The position numbers and the translations under genes are program-made. This document shows, piece after piece, positions 48,618 to 58,796 of a stretch of DNA of 64,000 nt. How positions within the stretch are numbered: the first letter of the stretch is position 1; every line of letters begins with the position of its first letter. This DNA is from Acidimicrobiaceae bacterium (GTDB lineage Bacteria; Actinomycetota; Acidimicrobiia; Acidimicrobiales; Aldehydirespiratoraceae): the NCBI GenBank assembly GCA_009845995.1, contig VXYK01000014.1:6920-70919 (forward strand), in the 5' to 3' direction. A model generated the notes under the pieces. It had not been told where the DNA came from, searched no databases, and was given only the letters and a program-made list of their open reading frames with translations.

Positions 48618-50900
48618 TCATTGAAACTGGGCGGTTTCGGTCCGGGCTGCCGTTAGACCTTCCAGGACGCGGGTGGGGGTCAAAGGGAATGTGTCGAACC
48701 ACACGCCGGTGGCGTCGTGCAGCGCCGACGCGACCGCCGGAGCGTATGGGATGAACGGCATCTCGGCCATCCCCCGCAAACCGAAGGGGCCGCGCGGGTC
48801 GGGTATCTCCAACAGTACGGAACGCACCTGCTCGGGGATGTCTGAAATCCCTGGAATCAGGTAACCGCTGAATCTGGGATTGAGAATTCGTCCATCGACA
48901 ACCTGAAGATTCTCTGACAATGCGTAGCCATGTGCCTGGATGACAGCGCCTTCGACCTGCCCGACTACCAGAGAACGGTTGACGACACGGCCCACATCGA
49001 CCGCGCACACGACACCGTGAACCACGATATGACCGGTTTCGATGTCGACCGACAAGTCCACCGCTTCTGCCACATAGCCGTATGCGAAGTTCGGGGTCGT
49101 AGCAGCCAAACCATCGGGATCAAGGGCCTCGGTCGGGGGAGGAACGTAGCGAAACTCCCCTACCGCAGGGCGATCCCCGTTGAGCCACGATTTCGCCGCC
49201 TCCTCCGCTGCGCCCAGGATGGCATTACCGGTCATCCAGGTAAGTCGAGAAGCCGATGCCGATCCCGAATCTCCGCTGCTCGCCGTGTCGGAGAATCTCG
49301 CCTCGATCGCTCCGAACGGCACTCCCGTCGCCTCCGCGGCCATCTGCAAGAAAGCCGTGTGAGCTCCCTGTCCGACATCAGCACCTGCCAGGTACAACTC
49401 TGCAGATGTGGGCTCGTCGGCCTCGCCGCCCAACGAGTCGTCCTCTCCACGTAGAACGATCATCGCTTCGCTTCTTTCAGGGAAACCGAACGAGAAACCG
49501 ACATTCTTGTAGGCGCAGGCGAAGCCCCGGCCACGCCTCAGCGCGTTCGTTGAAGGCGCAAGGGAGGCGAACGCCGAAGCAGCCCGAGGTTCCGGCAGCG
49601 GTTCTGACCATTTGGCCTCATCCGCACAGGCCTCGACGACTTCGCCGAGGCTCACACCAGCAGGCATCTCAGTGCCGGTGATCCCCAGCGATCCGTCCAC
49701 AAGGACGTTGCGGCGACGAATCTCGACAGGATCGATGCCAGCCAGTTCAGCAAGTTTGTTCATTTGCATTTCGGCCACGAAGGTGCCTTGCGGCCCACCG
49801 AATCCCCTGAACGCCCCACCCGGCGGCGCGTTCGTGTAAACGGCCCATGAATCAATGCGAGCGTTCGGGATCACATAAGCGCCCGACACGCTGAGATGGA
49901 GGTTTCCGAGCACCTTGTTCGATGTGTAGTTGTAGGCCCCCGCATCGAGATAGGCATCTGCTTCCACTCCCAGGATCCGACCGTAGGAATCCGCAGCCCA
50001 GCGGGTGTGGACCCTGCCCCGGTGGCGTTTGTGATGCCCGACAATCGACTCCTCACGGCTCCATTCGCAGCGCGCAGGCCGATTGATCCCGGTCTCTTGC
50101 AACCGCAGGGCAACCAAACCCATCACCACTTGCAGGCTCATGTCTTCTTTGCCGCCGAAAGCCCCTCCGATGGCCCTGTAGATGATGCGCACCTGTTCAA
50201 CCGGGAGATCGAGCGCGTGAGCCACCTGTTCTTGATCTTCGTGGGTCCACTGCCCCGCGGTCTCCACGGTGACCCTGCCTTCGGCGTCTATGTAGGAAAC
50301 AGCTGCCTCGGTCTGAAGGTACGCGTGCTCCTGGTACGGGTATTCGTAGGTGTGTTCGACAATATGAGCCGCGTCAGTGAAGGCGGCAGCGGTGTCGCCT
50401 TTGCGTACCTTCAGATGGGTGTAGGCATTGGAGCCGGTGTCGTCTTCGGGGTGTACCAGAGTTGCGTCGGGATTCAGTGCCGCGTCGAGGTCGGCTACCA
50501 CATCCAAGGGTTCCCACTCGGCGACAATGAGTTGAGCTGCAGCCAACGCAATATCGGCTGTGTCCGCCACAACCACCGCCAGATGGTCGGCTTCCCAGCG
50601 CGAAACGTCGGATGCCACCGCTGCTCGACCCGAACTGCGCGGCCCAACCAACACAGGCTGATCAAACTTGGTCAGCCCGTACTCGTTCACCGGTACGTCG
50701 GCTGCGGTCACTACCAGATGCACACCGGGCAGTGCGGTCGCGGCGCTGGTGTCGAGAGAAGTGATGCGAGCATGGACTTCGTCGGTGAACACCACCTTGG
50801 CGTGCAACATTTTGGCGTCAGCGATGTCACCGGCGTAGATCGCCTCCCCGGTGACCTTCCCGTATGCGTCGGGTTTTGCGACGGTCTCACCGAGACTCAC
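48618..50900 (-). CDS. xanthine dehydrogenase molybdenum-binding subunit
   Basis: GGAFGGKEDMSLQVVMGL, PPGGAFRGFGGPQGTF, GDSGSASASRLTWMTGNA; GTG start overlapping upstream TGA. Confidence 0.87.
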   Translation of the reverse strand: MSLGETVAKPDAYGKVTGEAIYAGDIADAKMLHAKVVFTDEVHARITSLDTSAATALPGVHLVVTAADVPVNEYGLTKFDQPVLVGPRSSGRAAVASDVSRWEADHLAVVVADTADIALAAAQLIVAEWEPLDVVADLDAALNPDATLVHPEDDTGSNAYTHLKVRKGDTAAAFTDAAHIVEHTYEYPYQEHAYLQTEAAVSYIDAEGRVTVETAGQWTHEDQEQVAHALDLPVEQVRIIYRAIGGAFGGKEDMSLQVVMGLVALRLQETGINRPARCEWSREESIVGHHKRHRGRVHTRWAADSYGRILGVEADAYLDAGAYNYTSNKVLGNLHLSVSGAYVIPNARIDSWAVYTNAPPGGAFRGFGGPQGTFVAEMQMNKLAELAGIDPVEIRRRNVLVDGSLGITGTEMPAGVSLGEVVEACADEAKWSEPLPEPRAASAFASLAPSTNALRRGRGFACAYKNVGFSFGFPERSEAMIVLRGEDDSLGGEADEPTSAELYLAGADVGQGAHTAFLQMAAEATGVPFGAIEARFSDTASSGDSGSASASRLTWMTGNAILGAAEEAAKSWLNGDRPAVGEFRYVPPPTEALDPDGLAATTPNFAYGYVAEAVDLSVDIETGHIVVHGVVCAVDVGRVVNRSLVVGQVEGAVIQAHGYALSENLQVVDGRILNPRFSGYLIPGISDIPEQVRSVLLEIPDPRGPFGLRGMAEMPFIPYAPAVASALHDATGVWFDTFPLTPTRVLEGLTAARTETAQFQ

Positions 50901-52348
50901 GAACCGGCCTCCGTGCCGGCGACTGCACCAGCCTCCCCACCGGTTGTTGCCTCGAACGCAGCCTCTATGGCGTAGTAGCCGGTGCAACGGCAGAGATTGC
51001 CCGAGAGTCCGTGCTTGACCGTGTCGTTGTCGGCGTCGGGGTCACTGGCCTGCAGTGCAGCTCCAGCCATCAAAAACCCCGGGATGCAGTAGCCGCACTG
51101 CACCGCGGCACAATCAATGAAACTCTGTTGAAGCGGGTGGAGGACGCCATCATCGGCAAGTCCCTCGATTGTCGTAATACGCGACTTGTGCGCTCTGCCC
51201 GCCGGCACCAGACAACTGAGAACTGCGGTGTCGTCAAGGTGGATCGTGCAGGCCCCGCATTCTCCTTCGGCGCAACCTTCTTTGGTGCCGGTCAAGTCGG
51301 TTGCCTCACGAATCCAGTCGAGCAGCGACGCTGCGGTCCAGGGCGCGTCGACCGCCATGCCGTTGATGGTTGTGGAGATCGTGTCACCCGGACCGAACTC
51401 TGCGGCCACGGCGTCTGGAGAAACGCACGGGCCTCCGAGTGTCGGCACAGATTCCGGCCATGCGGCTCGATGTTCACCCGCCGCTATCGCCTCAAGACAC
51501 CGACGCACCATCACCGCCACAACTTGGCTGCGGTAAGCCGCCGGGGCTCGCAGGTCGTCGATCGGCGCGACACTGGCGCTGGCGAGCGTGCCCGCCGCTT
51601 CAATACTGGTCTCGTCCAGGTATCCCCCGATTAGCAGCCCTTCAGCTTCTGTGGCTCGCACGATGACCGGTGCCACGCTGCCCAGGGCGATCGCGATGTC
51701 GGAAACCGGTCCATGATCGTCGAAGTCGCAGCGAATCGCGAGATGCACCACCGAAATGGCTTGTGCCCCGCGCAGACCCAACTTCAAGAACATTGAGCGG
51801 CTGTCGGCGACGCGGACCGGGAACGAAATGTCGGTCACGAGTTCGTGCGGTTCAAGGACAGTTTCGCGCACGCCCACGAAGAAGTCCGCGAGATCTACGG
51901 TGCGAGCGCCCGCTGCCGAGGTGAGCGTTATGTCTGCCTCCAGGGCCCTCAACGCACTGATCGTGTCGTTTGCGGGGCTGGCGGTGACCACATTCCCGGC
52001 CACCGTCGCACGGTTCCGCAGCGCCGGAGCGCCCACTTCCAGACACGCCTGTGCCAGCGCTAGGCCGTGTTCAACCACGATCGGACTGTTGGTGCATTGA
52101 CTATGCGTCACCAGCGGTCCCAGATGCACTCGGCCGTCAATCACGGAAATCTCGCCCAACCCGGCTATACGGGTGATGTCGATCAGTTGTCCCACCTCCC
52201 CGCTGATCCGCCGATCCATCTCGATCATGAGGTCGGTGCCACCCGCCACGACTCGGCCTCCGTCGGCGAGCATCGCCAGGGCTTCTGCGACAGTGCTGGG
52301 AGCGGCGTACGCGGCTGTTCTGATTGCCGGGAGCTGGACATCATGCAC
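50897..52348 (-). CDS. xanthine dehydrogenase small subunit: FAD-binding domain fused to C-terminal [2Fe-2S] domain
   Basis: VVAGGTDLMIEMDRR; EGCAEGECGACTIHLDD, CGYCIPGFLMA, LCRCTGYYAI. Confidence 0.87.
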   Translation of the reverse strand: MHDVQLPAIRTAAYAAPSTVAEALAMLADGGRVVAGGTDLMIEMDRRISGEVGQLIDITRIAGLGEISVIDGRVHLGPLVTHSQCTNSPIVVEHGLALAQACLEVGAPALRNRATVAGNVVTASPANDTISALRALEADITLTSAAGARTVDLADFFVGVRETVLEPHELVTDISFPVRVADSRSMFLKLGLRGAQAISVVHLAIRCDFDDHGPVSDIAIALGSVAPVIVRATEAEGLLIGGYLDETSIEAAGTLASASVAPIDDLRAPAAYRSQVVAVMVRRCLEAIAAGEHRAAWPESVPTLGGPCVSPDAVAAEFGPGDTISTTINGMAVDAPWTAASLLDWIREATDLTGTKEGCAEGECGACTIHLDDTAVLSCLVPAGRAHKSRITTIEGLADDGVLHPLQQSFIDCAAVQCGYCIPGFLMAGAALQASDPDADNDTVKHGLSGNLCRCTGYYAIEAAFEATTGGEAGAVAGTEAGS

Positions 52349-52560
52349 GCTGGGCGGAACCTCCGGGGTGCGGGGCTGTCAGATTAGGTTACGACAGCGA
52401 TGGTTCGCTCATGACAACGCACGCAGATCGCGCTAATGTCGTGACGCTCAAGAGAATCGTCAAAAGGTTCTCAGCGGATGCGCCTCTTGAGGGGTGCATT
52501 CGAAACCAGACCGTCCATGAGGGTCCAAGCGACTTTCGTGGATCGACCCATGGAGGGAAC

Positions 52561-53826
52561 GTGAAATCAACAAAAAGTACGAAGGCGCTCTTGCGTTTGC
52601 TGGCTCTGCTCATGGCTTTTGTCATGATCGCCGCTGCTTGTGGCGACGATGACGGCGATGACGGAAGCGCTGACGACGGTGACTCAGCCGTAACCGATGA
52701 CGCTGGCAACGACATGGCCGACGACGACATGGTCGACGAGGGCATGGACGAAGACGACATGGCCGAAGACGACATGGCTGAAGACGACATGGCTGAAGAC
52801 GACATGGCCGAGGACGACATGGCCGACGACTTCTCTGCGGCTTTCCTATACATAAGTCCCATCGGCGAAGCCGGTTGGACCTGGGCTCACGATCAGGGCC
52901 GTCTACACGCCGAAGAAGCCACCGGAATCCCAACTTTTTTCGTTGACAGCGTAAATGACGGGTCGCCAGCGGACATTGAAGCAGCGATCCGTACTCTCGT
53001 TGCCGACGGCCACGACGTGATTATCGGTACGTCGTTCGGGTACATGGACACCATGGAGGCTATGGCCGCGGAATTCCCCGATGTGGTTTTTGAACACGTT
53101 TCGGGCTACAAGGCCAACGAGACCAACTTCGGCAACACCTTCGGCAAGATCTATCAGCCCCGCTACCTCACGGGCATGATCGCCGGCGCGGCCACCGAAA
53201 CCAATCAGATCGGCTATGTCGCGGCGTTCCCGATTCCAGAGGTTGCCCGCGGGATCAACGCCTTCACACTCGGAGCGCAGCGGGTCAACCCCGACGTTGA
53301 AGTTGTAGTTCAGTGGACCAGCACCTGGTTCGACCCGGCGATCGAGGGCGATGCGGCGGATGCACTCCTCGAGGGCGGCGCAGACGTCATAGCGATGCAT
53401 CAGGACACCACCTCGGCCGGCCTCGCTGCTGAAGCAGCCGGTGCCCGCTGGGTGTCCTACAACTCCGACATGAGCGAGTTTGCTCCTGATGCCTACCTTG
53501 CGTCGGCAATCTGGAACTGGGGCCCGCGCTATGCGGAGATCATCTCGTCAGCTGCCGACGGCAGCTACGTACCCGGGTTCTACTGGGGTGGGTACGAAGA
53601 CGGAATTGTCGACATCGGCTCGATCGCCGCAGATGTCGACGCTGACATCGTCGCTCAGGTGGAGGACATCCGCCAGCAGATGATCGACGGCACTTTCGCT
53701 GTGTTCTCAGGTCCCCTGTTCGCCCAAGACGGCACGCAACTGCTGGCTGAAGGCGAAGTCATGGATCCAGGAATGCTGTTGGGCGAAGCATTCTTCGTCC
53801 AAGGCGTCGTCGGCGACATCGGCTAG
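52561..53826 (+). CDS. BMP-family ABC substrate-binding lipoprotein with repetitive DDMAED linker
   Basis: GTG start; MIAAACGDDDGDD lipobox, (AEDDM)n linker, VIIGTSFGYMDTMEAMAAEFPDVVFEHVSGYK. Confidence 0.87.
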   Translation: MKSTKSTKALLRLLALLMAFVMIAAACGDDDGDDGSADDGDSAVTDDAGNDMADDDMVDEGMDEDDMAEDDMAEDDMAEDDMAEDDMADDFSAAFLYISPIGEAGWTWAHDQGRLHAEEATGIPTFFVDSVNDGSPADIEAAIRTLVADGHDVIIGTSFGYMDTMEAMAAEFPDVVFEHVSGYKANETNFGNTFGKIYQPRYLTGMIAGAATETNQIGYVAAFPIPEVARGINAFTLGAQRVNPDVEVVVQWTSTWFDPAIEGDAADALLEGGADVIAMHQDTTSAGLAAEAAGARWVSYNSDMSEFAPDAYLASAIWNWGPRYAEIISSAADGSYVPGFYWGGYEDGIVDIGSIAADVDADIVAQVEDIRQQMIDGTFAVFSGPLFAQDGTQLLAEGEVMDPGMLLGEAFFVQGVVGDIG

Positions 53827-53875
53827 GGCACAACCTCCCCCGCTCTACTGACCAACACTCAGCCAACGCACAACA

Positions 53876-55381
53876 GTGGATGCTGCCCCGCTTGCTGTAG
53901 AACTCAAAGGAATCTGGAAACGGTTCCCCGGTGTTGTCGCCAACGCCGGTACGGAGCTCACGGTCAAGCGGGGCAGCATTCACGCTGTCCTAGGCGAGAA
54001 CGGCGCCGGCAAGTCGACATTGATGAACGTCCTTGCCGGCGTTTATCGCCCTGAGGAGGGTGAAGTTCGCCTATTCGGAGAACGCGTGGTGTTCGCCAAT
54101 CCCGCGGATGCTTTGGCCGCAGGCGTGGGGATGGTCCATCAAGAGTTCCGATTAGTACCGACCTTCACCGTTGCAGAAAACGTCGTACTGGGTGCCGCGG
54201 AACGTGTCTTGAACATGGGGGCCGTCGAACGTCGAGTCGCTGAGCTTGCTGAGCAATTCTCCCTGGACGTCGATCCGCAACGCCATATTTGGCAACTGTC
54301 GATGGGTGAGCGACAGCGGGTTGAGATTCTCAAGGCGCTGTGGCGTGACGCGGAGATTCTCATTCTCGATGAACCCACCGCCGTCCTCACTCCGAACGAG
54401 GCGGATGAACTCGGTTTGGTGATCCGACGCATGGCGAACGATGGTCGATCGGTCATCTTCATCAGCCACAAACTGCACGAAGTCAAGCAATACTGCGACG
54501 AGGCCACGGTGCTGCGCGGAGGCAAGACGGTGGCCGCTTCAATGGCGGTCGTCGACCTTACGCCTCAACAACTGGCGGAGTTGATGGTTGGTGAGGCCAC
54601 CGACGCGGCATTACGACCCGAACCGAGACAAGCCGGCGACCAATTGCTGACTGTGCAGGATCTTTGCGCTCTCAACAATCGGAATCTGGAAGCGCTCAGC
54701 AACATCTCTTTGTCGGTCCATGGCGGTGAGATCGTTGGAATAGCCGGTGTGGCCGGCAACGGTCAAAGAGAACTCTCAGATGTGATTGCCGGACTTCGCG
54801 AATCCACGTCCGGGACCGTGAAGCTGTTCGGCGAGGACATCACGACCGCTACCCCGCGGCAGCGTTTTCGTGCCGGGTTGTCGTACATTCCCGAAGACCG
54901 TGTGGGGGTCGGGCTCGCTCCACAACTCAGCGTCACCGACAACGCCATCCTGCGTTCCTACCGGGAACACACCCGCGGTCCTCTGATCGCGGTTGATCGG
55001 GCAAAGGCCTTCTGTGCCGACGTTGTCGACTCGTTCAAGGTGAGGACGGGCTCGTTGGATCAGCGGATCGCAGGACTCTCGGGTGGCAATCTTCAACGAC
55101 TGCTCGTGGGACGTGAGTTGACGGCCAAGCCGTCGGTGATCGTCGCGTCACAGCCGACTCGCGGCCTTGACGTACAGGGAGTGAAAGCAATCCAGGAATT
55201 GCTCATAGACGCCCGAAATGAAGGTCTCGGAGTGTTGATGGTCTCCGAAGACCTCGACGAACTTCTAGCGATCTCCGACCGAATCATCGTGATGCACGGG
55301 GGTCGGATCGCCGCGGAGTACGGAGGTGCTGACGCGAACCGCAGTGCGATCGGATTGGCGATGGCAGGCGAAACGCCATGA
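53876..55381 (+). CDS. nucleoside/purine ABC transporter ATP-binding protein (tandem ATPase)
   Basis: [34 protein letters not shown] start. Confidence 0.88.
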   Translation: MDAAPLAVELKGIWKRFPGVVANAGTELTVKRGSIHAVLGENGAGKSTLMNVLAGVYRPEEGEVRLFGERVVFANPADALAAGVGMVHQEFRLVPTFTVAENVVLGAAERVLNMGAVERRVAELAEQFSLDVDPQRHIWQLSMGERQRVEILKALWRDAEILILDEPTAVLTPNEADELGLVIRRMANDGRSVIFISHKLHEVKQYCDEATVLRGGKTVAASMAVVDLTPQQLAELMVGEATDAALRPEPRQAGDQLLTVQDLCALNNRNLEALSNISLSVHGGEIVGIAGVAGNGQRELSDVIAGLRESTSGTVKLFGEDITTATPRQRFRAGLSYIPEDRVGVGLAPQLSVTDNAILRSYREHTRGPLIAVDRAKAFCADVVDSFKVRTGSLDQRIAGLSGGNLQRLLVGRELTAKPSVIVASQPTRGLDVQGVKAIQELLIDARNEGLGVLMVSEDLDELLAISDRIIVMHGGRIAAEYGGADANRSAIGLAMAGETP

Positions 55382-56475
55382 TACGCCCGGTATTGGTTCG
55401 CAGAGAGGTGCCGGTTCGCGGCGGGCAGCCGTTGGCGTTCGCAGTGGGCTTGTTGGTGGCACTGCTGCTCGGCGCAGTACTGCTGCTTGTCGCCGGAGAC
55501 AGCCCCATGGAGGTCTACCGGCGGATGCTGTCAGCCTCGTTCGGTGACTTGGAGGCTTTCTCTGTCACCCTCAACCGGGCAATTCCACTAGCGCTGGCCG
55601 GTCTGGCCGTGGCCATCGCCGCGACGATGGGCCTTTGGAATATCGGCGCGGAGGGACAAATCCTCTTCGGAGCGACGACTGCCGCTGGAATCGCGCAGAT
55701 CGGCGAGGGTTGGTCGGGACCTGTACTGATCCTGGCGATGATCGTCGGAGGATCTATAGGCGGAGCGCTATGGGCACTCGGACCTGCCGCGGCAAAGGCT
55801 TACATCGGTGTGAACGAGATCATCACGACGTTGATGCTCAACGAGATCGCCATTCGATTGATCCGGTATCTGATCAACGGCCCCTGGAAAGACCCCGAGG
55901 GTTACGGATTCGTGCAAGCGCCGGCGCTGCCGGAACAGTCGTTCCTTCCAAATCTGTTTCAGCGGACCCATGTCGGGTTGTTGATCGCTATTGCGGTGCT
56001 GGCAGTGATCGGTTTGATGGTGTCGCGGAGTTCGTGGGGCTATGAGTTACGGGTCGCCGGTTCTTCAGGCGCGACCGCCACCTACGCGGGCATCTCGCTG
56101 AAGAGAAAGATCCTGACGGTGCTGGTGTTGTCTGGCACGGTGGCAGGACTCGCCGGCGGCATAGAACTAACGGGGAACGCAACCCGACTCACCGAGACGG
56201 TCTCCAACGGCTACGGCTTCGCGGGGATCATCGTGGCGGCTCTGGCTTTGATGCGTCCGAGCGGAGTGGCGGCAGTAGCGGTCCTGTTCGGGGCGGTCCA
56301 GGTTGGCGGACAGTCGATCAAGGCGATCGGCGTGTCCGACGCAGTTTCGACAGTGCTGCAAGCACTGATCCTCTTCGGCGTGATCGCTGCCGGAGTGTTG
56401 ATCGTGTATCGCATCGAGATGGCTGAACCAGCCGGGCATAAAGCCCGCTCAACCAGCAGGGTGCGCAGCGCATGA
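55378..56475 (+). CDS. nucleoside/purine ABC transporter permease
   Basis: MGLWNIGAEGQILFGATTAAG, GVNEIITTLMLNEIA. Confidence 0.87.
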   Translation: MIRPVLVRREVPVRGGQPLAFAVGLLVALLLGAVLLLVAGDSPMEVYRRMLSASFGDLEAFSVTLNRAIPLALAGLAVAIAATMGLWNIGAEGQILFGATTAAGIAQIGEGWSGPVLILAMIVGGSIGGALWALGPAAAKAYIGVNEIITTLMLNEIAIRLIRYLINGPWKDPEGYGFVQAPALPEQSFLPNLFQRTHVGLLIAIAVLAVIGLMVSRSSWGYELRVAGSSGATATYAGISLKRKILTVLVLSGTVAGLAGGIELTGNATRLTETVSNGYGFAGIIVAALALMRPSGVAAVAVLFGAVQVGGQSIKAIGVSDAVSTVLQALILFGVIAAGVLIVYRIEMAEPAGHKARSTSRVRSA

Positions 56476-57422
56476 TCTTCGGCCTTACCTTTCCTGAAAC
56501 CGCTGTGATCGGACTGCTCTTCGCCGCCATCCAATTCGGCGCGATGATCTATCTGGCGAGCCTCGGCGAGATGATCGCGGAACGGGCCGGAGTGCTCAAC
56601 CTCGGTGTTGAGGGCATGATGGCGATGGGCGCGGTCGGTGGCTTCGTGTTCGCTATCGAGACCGGCAGTCCCTGGCTCGGGTTGCTCGCCGCGGCCGTCA
56701 TCGGTGGTGCGGTGGCGATGATTCACGGACTGTTTGCGGTAGTGCTCGGCGCCAACCAGGTTGTCAGCGGGCTGGCGCTGACGATTTTCGGGGTCGGTCT
56801 CGCCAACTTCTGGGGCACCGACTACGAAGGAGTCCGTCCCGAAGTGCAGTTCGTGGACGTTGACTGGGGTCCGCTCAGCGACATCTCCTGGATCGGTCGG
56901 ATCTTGTTCCAGCAGTCTCCGCTGGCATATTTGGCCGTATTGCTGGGTTTTGTCACCTGGTTCGTGTTGAACCGCACGCGCGGCGGTCTGGCGTTGCGGG
57001 CCGCCGGCGAGTCGGCTGCGACTGCTGATGCGGCTGGGCATTCGGTTCTCGGTTTGAGGTTGTTCGCGGTGGCGATCGGCGGAGCGTTTGCGGGGATCGG
57101 TGGTGCTTATCTGTCACTGTCGATCAGCCCCGGTTGGACCGTCGGGGTCGTGGCCGGCAGGGGTTGGATCGCCGTCGCGCTGGTGATTTTCGGTGCCTGG
57201 AAGGTGCGCCGGGTGGCACTGGGGGCGTTCCTGTTCGGGCTCGCGATGGCGTTGCCGAACCGTACCGAGAGCTTCGACCTGCCATGGGACCCGATCCTGT
57301 GGTCGATGCTGCCGTATGTCCTCACTATTGCGGTGATGATCGCCGGTGCGTTGGTGCTTCGCAACCGACCACCAGCTGCACCGGCCGCTCTCGGTCTGCC
57401 GTTTCGGCGAGAAGAGCGTTAG
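56472..57422 (+). CDS. nucleoside/purine ABC transporter permease
   Basis: LASLGEMIAERAGVLNLGVEGMMAMGAVGGF. Confidence 0.87.
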   Translation: MIFGLTFPETAVIGLLFAAIQFGAMIYLASLGEMIAERAGVLNLGVEGMMAMGAVGGFVFAIETGSPWLGLLAAAVIGGAVAMIHGLFAVVLGANQVVSGLALTIFGVGLANFWGTDYEGVRPEVQFVDVDWGPLSDISWIGRILFQQSPLAYLAVLLGFVTWFVLNRTRGGLALRAAGESAATADAAGHSVLGLRLFAVAIGGAFAGIGGAYLSLSISPGWTVGVVAGRGWIAVALVIFGAWKVRRVALGAFLFGLAMALPNRTESFDLPWDPILWSMLPYVLTIAVMIAGALVLRNRPPAAPAALGLPFRREER

Positions 57423-57425
57423 AAC

Positions 57426-58796
57426 ATGCCCGCCGACCTGCTCATCGTCGATGCTTCGCTGGTAGCCACCGTGGATGCGCAGCGTCGAGAGATCCCTGGG
57501 GGTTGGGTTGCCTGCACCGAAGGCAAGATTTCTGGGGTCGGTGCGCAAAACGAGCCTCAACCGACAGCTCGGCGAACGATCTCTGCCGACGGGTGTCTGG
57601 TCACACCCGGTCTCATCAACACCCACCATCACCTGTTCCAAAACCTGACACGGGCGTACACGCCGATGACTTCTGCGCCGCTTTTCGGCTGGCTGCAGAC
57701 GCTTTACCCGCTGTGGACAGCCGCATTGGACGAACAAGCTGCCCATGTTTCAACCTGGGTCGGTTTGGCTGAGTTGGCTTTGAGCGGTTGCACCACGTCG
57801 ACCGATCATCACTACCTTCATCCGCAGGGCGCGGGCGATCTGCTCAGCGCGCAGATCGCAGCGGCGCGTGACATCGGCATGCGCTTTCACCCCACCTATG
57901 GCTCTATGAGCCTGTCGGTGAAGGACGGGGGTCTCCCGCCCGACGACGCAGTTCGCGACGAAGAGTTCATTCTCGCCGAAAGTGAGCGCGCAGTAGCCCG
58001 ACACCACGACCGCAGCCACGGGGCCATGACCCGTGTCGCTTTGGCTCCTTGCTCTCCTTTCACCGTGACCACCGGCCTTATGCAACAGACCGCTGCTCTG
58101 GCTGAGGAACTGGATGTGCGCTTGCACACGCATCTGGCTGAGAACGTCGAGGACGACGACTTTTCGATGGCGACTTATGGGATGCGCTGCGTCGAGCATT
58201 TTGAGCATTGCGGCTGGCTCAGCGATCGAAGCTGGGTGGCTCATTGCGTCCGGCCGAACCCCGACGAAGTCGTCAGGCTTGGAACCGCGGGCGTGGGGAT
58301 TGCCCACTGTCCGAGCTCCAATCTCATTCTCAGTTCTGGTATCGCACCTGTTGCCGAATTTCGAGCTGCTGGTTCTCCCGTCGGGTTGGGATGTGACGGT
58401 TCCTCCTCCGCTGACTGCGCTTCGCTGTGGCAGGAGGCGCGTCAGGCGATGCTGCTGGGGAAACTCCGCAACGGCGCTGATTCGATGCCCGCCCGTTCGG
58501 TGCTGGAGATAGCCACCCGCGGCGGGGCCGGGTGCCTCGGTCGTTCCGGTGAACTCGGGGAGCTATCGCTTGGTGCCGTCGCCGACATCGCTGTCTGGAA
58601 ACTCGACGGTCCGGCCTTTGCCGGCGTTCTCGATGATCTCATTGAAGGCTGGCTCCGCTGTGGCCCAGTCGGCGCTCACCACACGATCGTCAACGGCGAG
58701 TCCGTCGTGTACAACGGCGAACTCACCTCACCGCGCCTGGAGGAAATGCTCACCACCCACCGTTCAATTTCCCGCCGCTTCCAACCTGCTCACTGA
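57426..58796 (+). CDS. 8-oxoguanine deaminase / amidohydrolase
   Basis: VTPGLINTHHHLFQNLTRAY...TTSTDHHYLHP...VRLHTHLAEN...GLGCDGSSSAD. Confidence 0.83.
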   Translation: MPADLLIVDASLVATVDAQRREIPGGWVACTEGKISGVGAQNEPQPTARRTISADGCLVTPGLINTHHHLFQNLTRAYTPMTSAPLFGWLQTLYPLWTAALDEQAAHVSTWVGLAELALSGCTTSTDHHYLHPQGAGDLLSAQIAAARDIGMRFHPTYGSMSLSVKDGGLPPDDAVRDEEFILAESERAVARHHDRSHGAMTRVALAPCSPFTVTTGLMQQTAALAEELDVRLHTHLAENVEDDDFSMATYGMRCVEHFEHCGWLSDRSWVAHCVRPNPDEVVRLGTAGVGIAHCPSSNLILSSGIAPVAEFRAAGSPVGLGCDGSSSADCASLWQEARQAMLLGKLRNGADSMPARSVLEIATRGGAGCLGRSGELGELSLGAVADIAVWKLDGPAFAGVLDDLIEGWLRCGPVGAHHTIVNGESVVYNGELTSPRLEEMLTTHRSISRRFQPAH

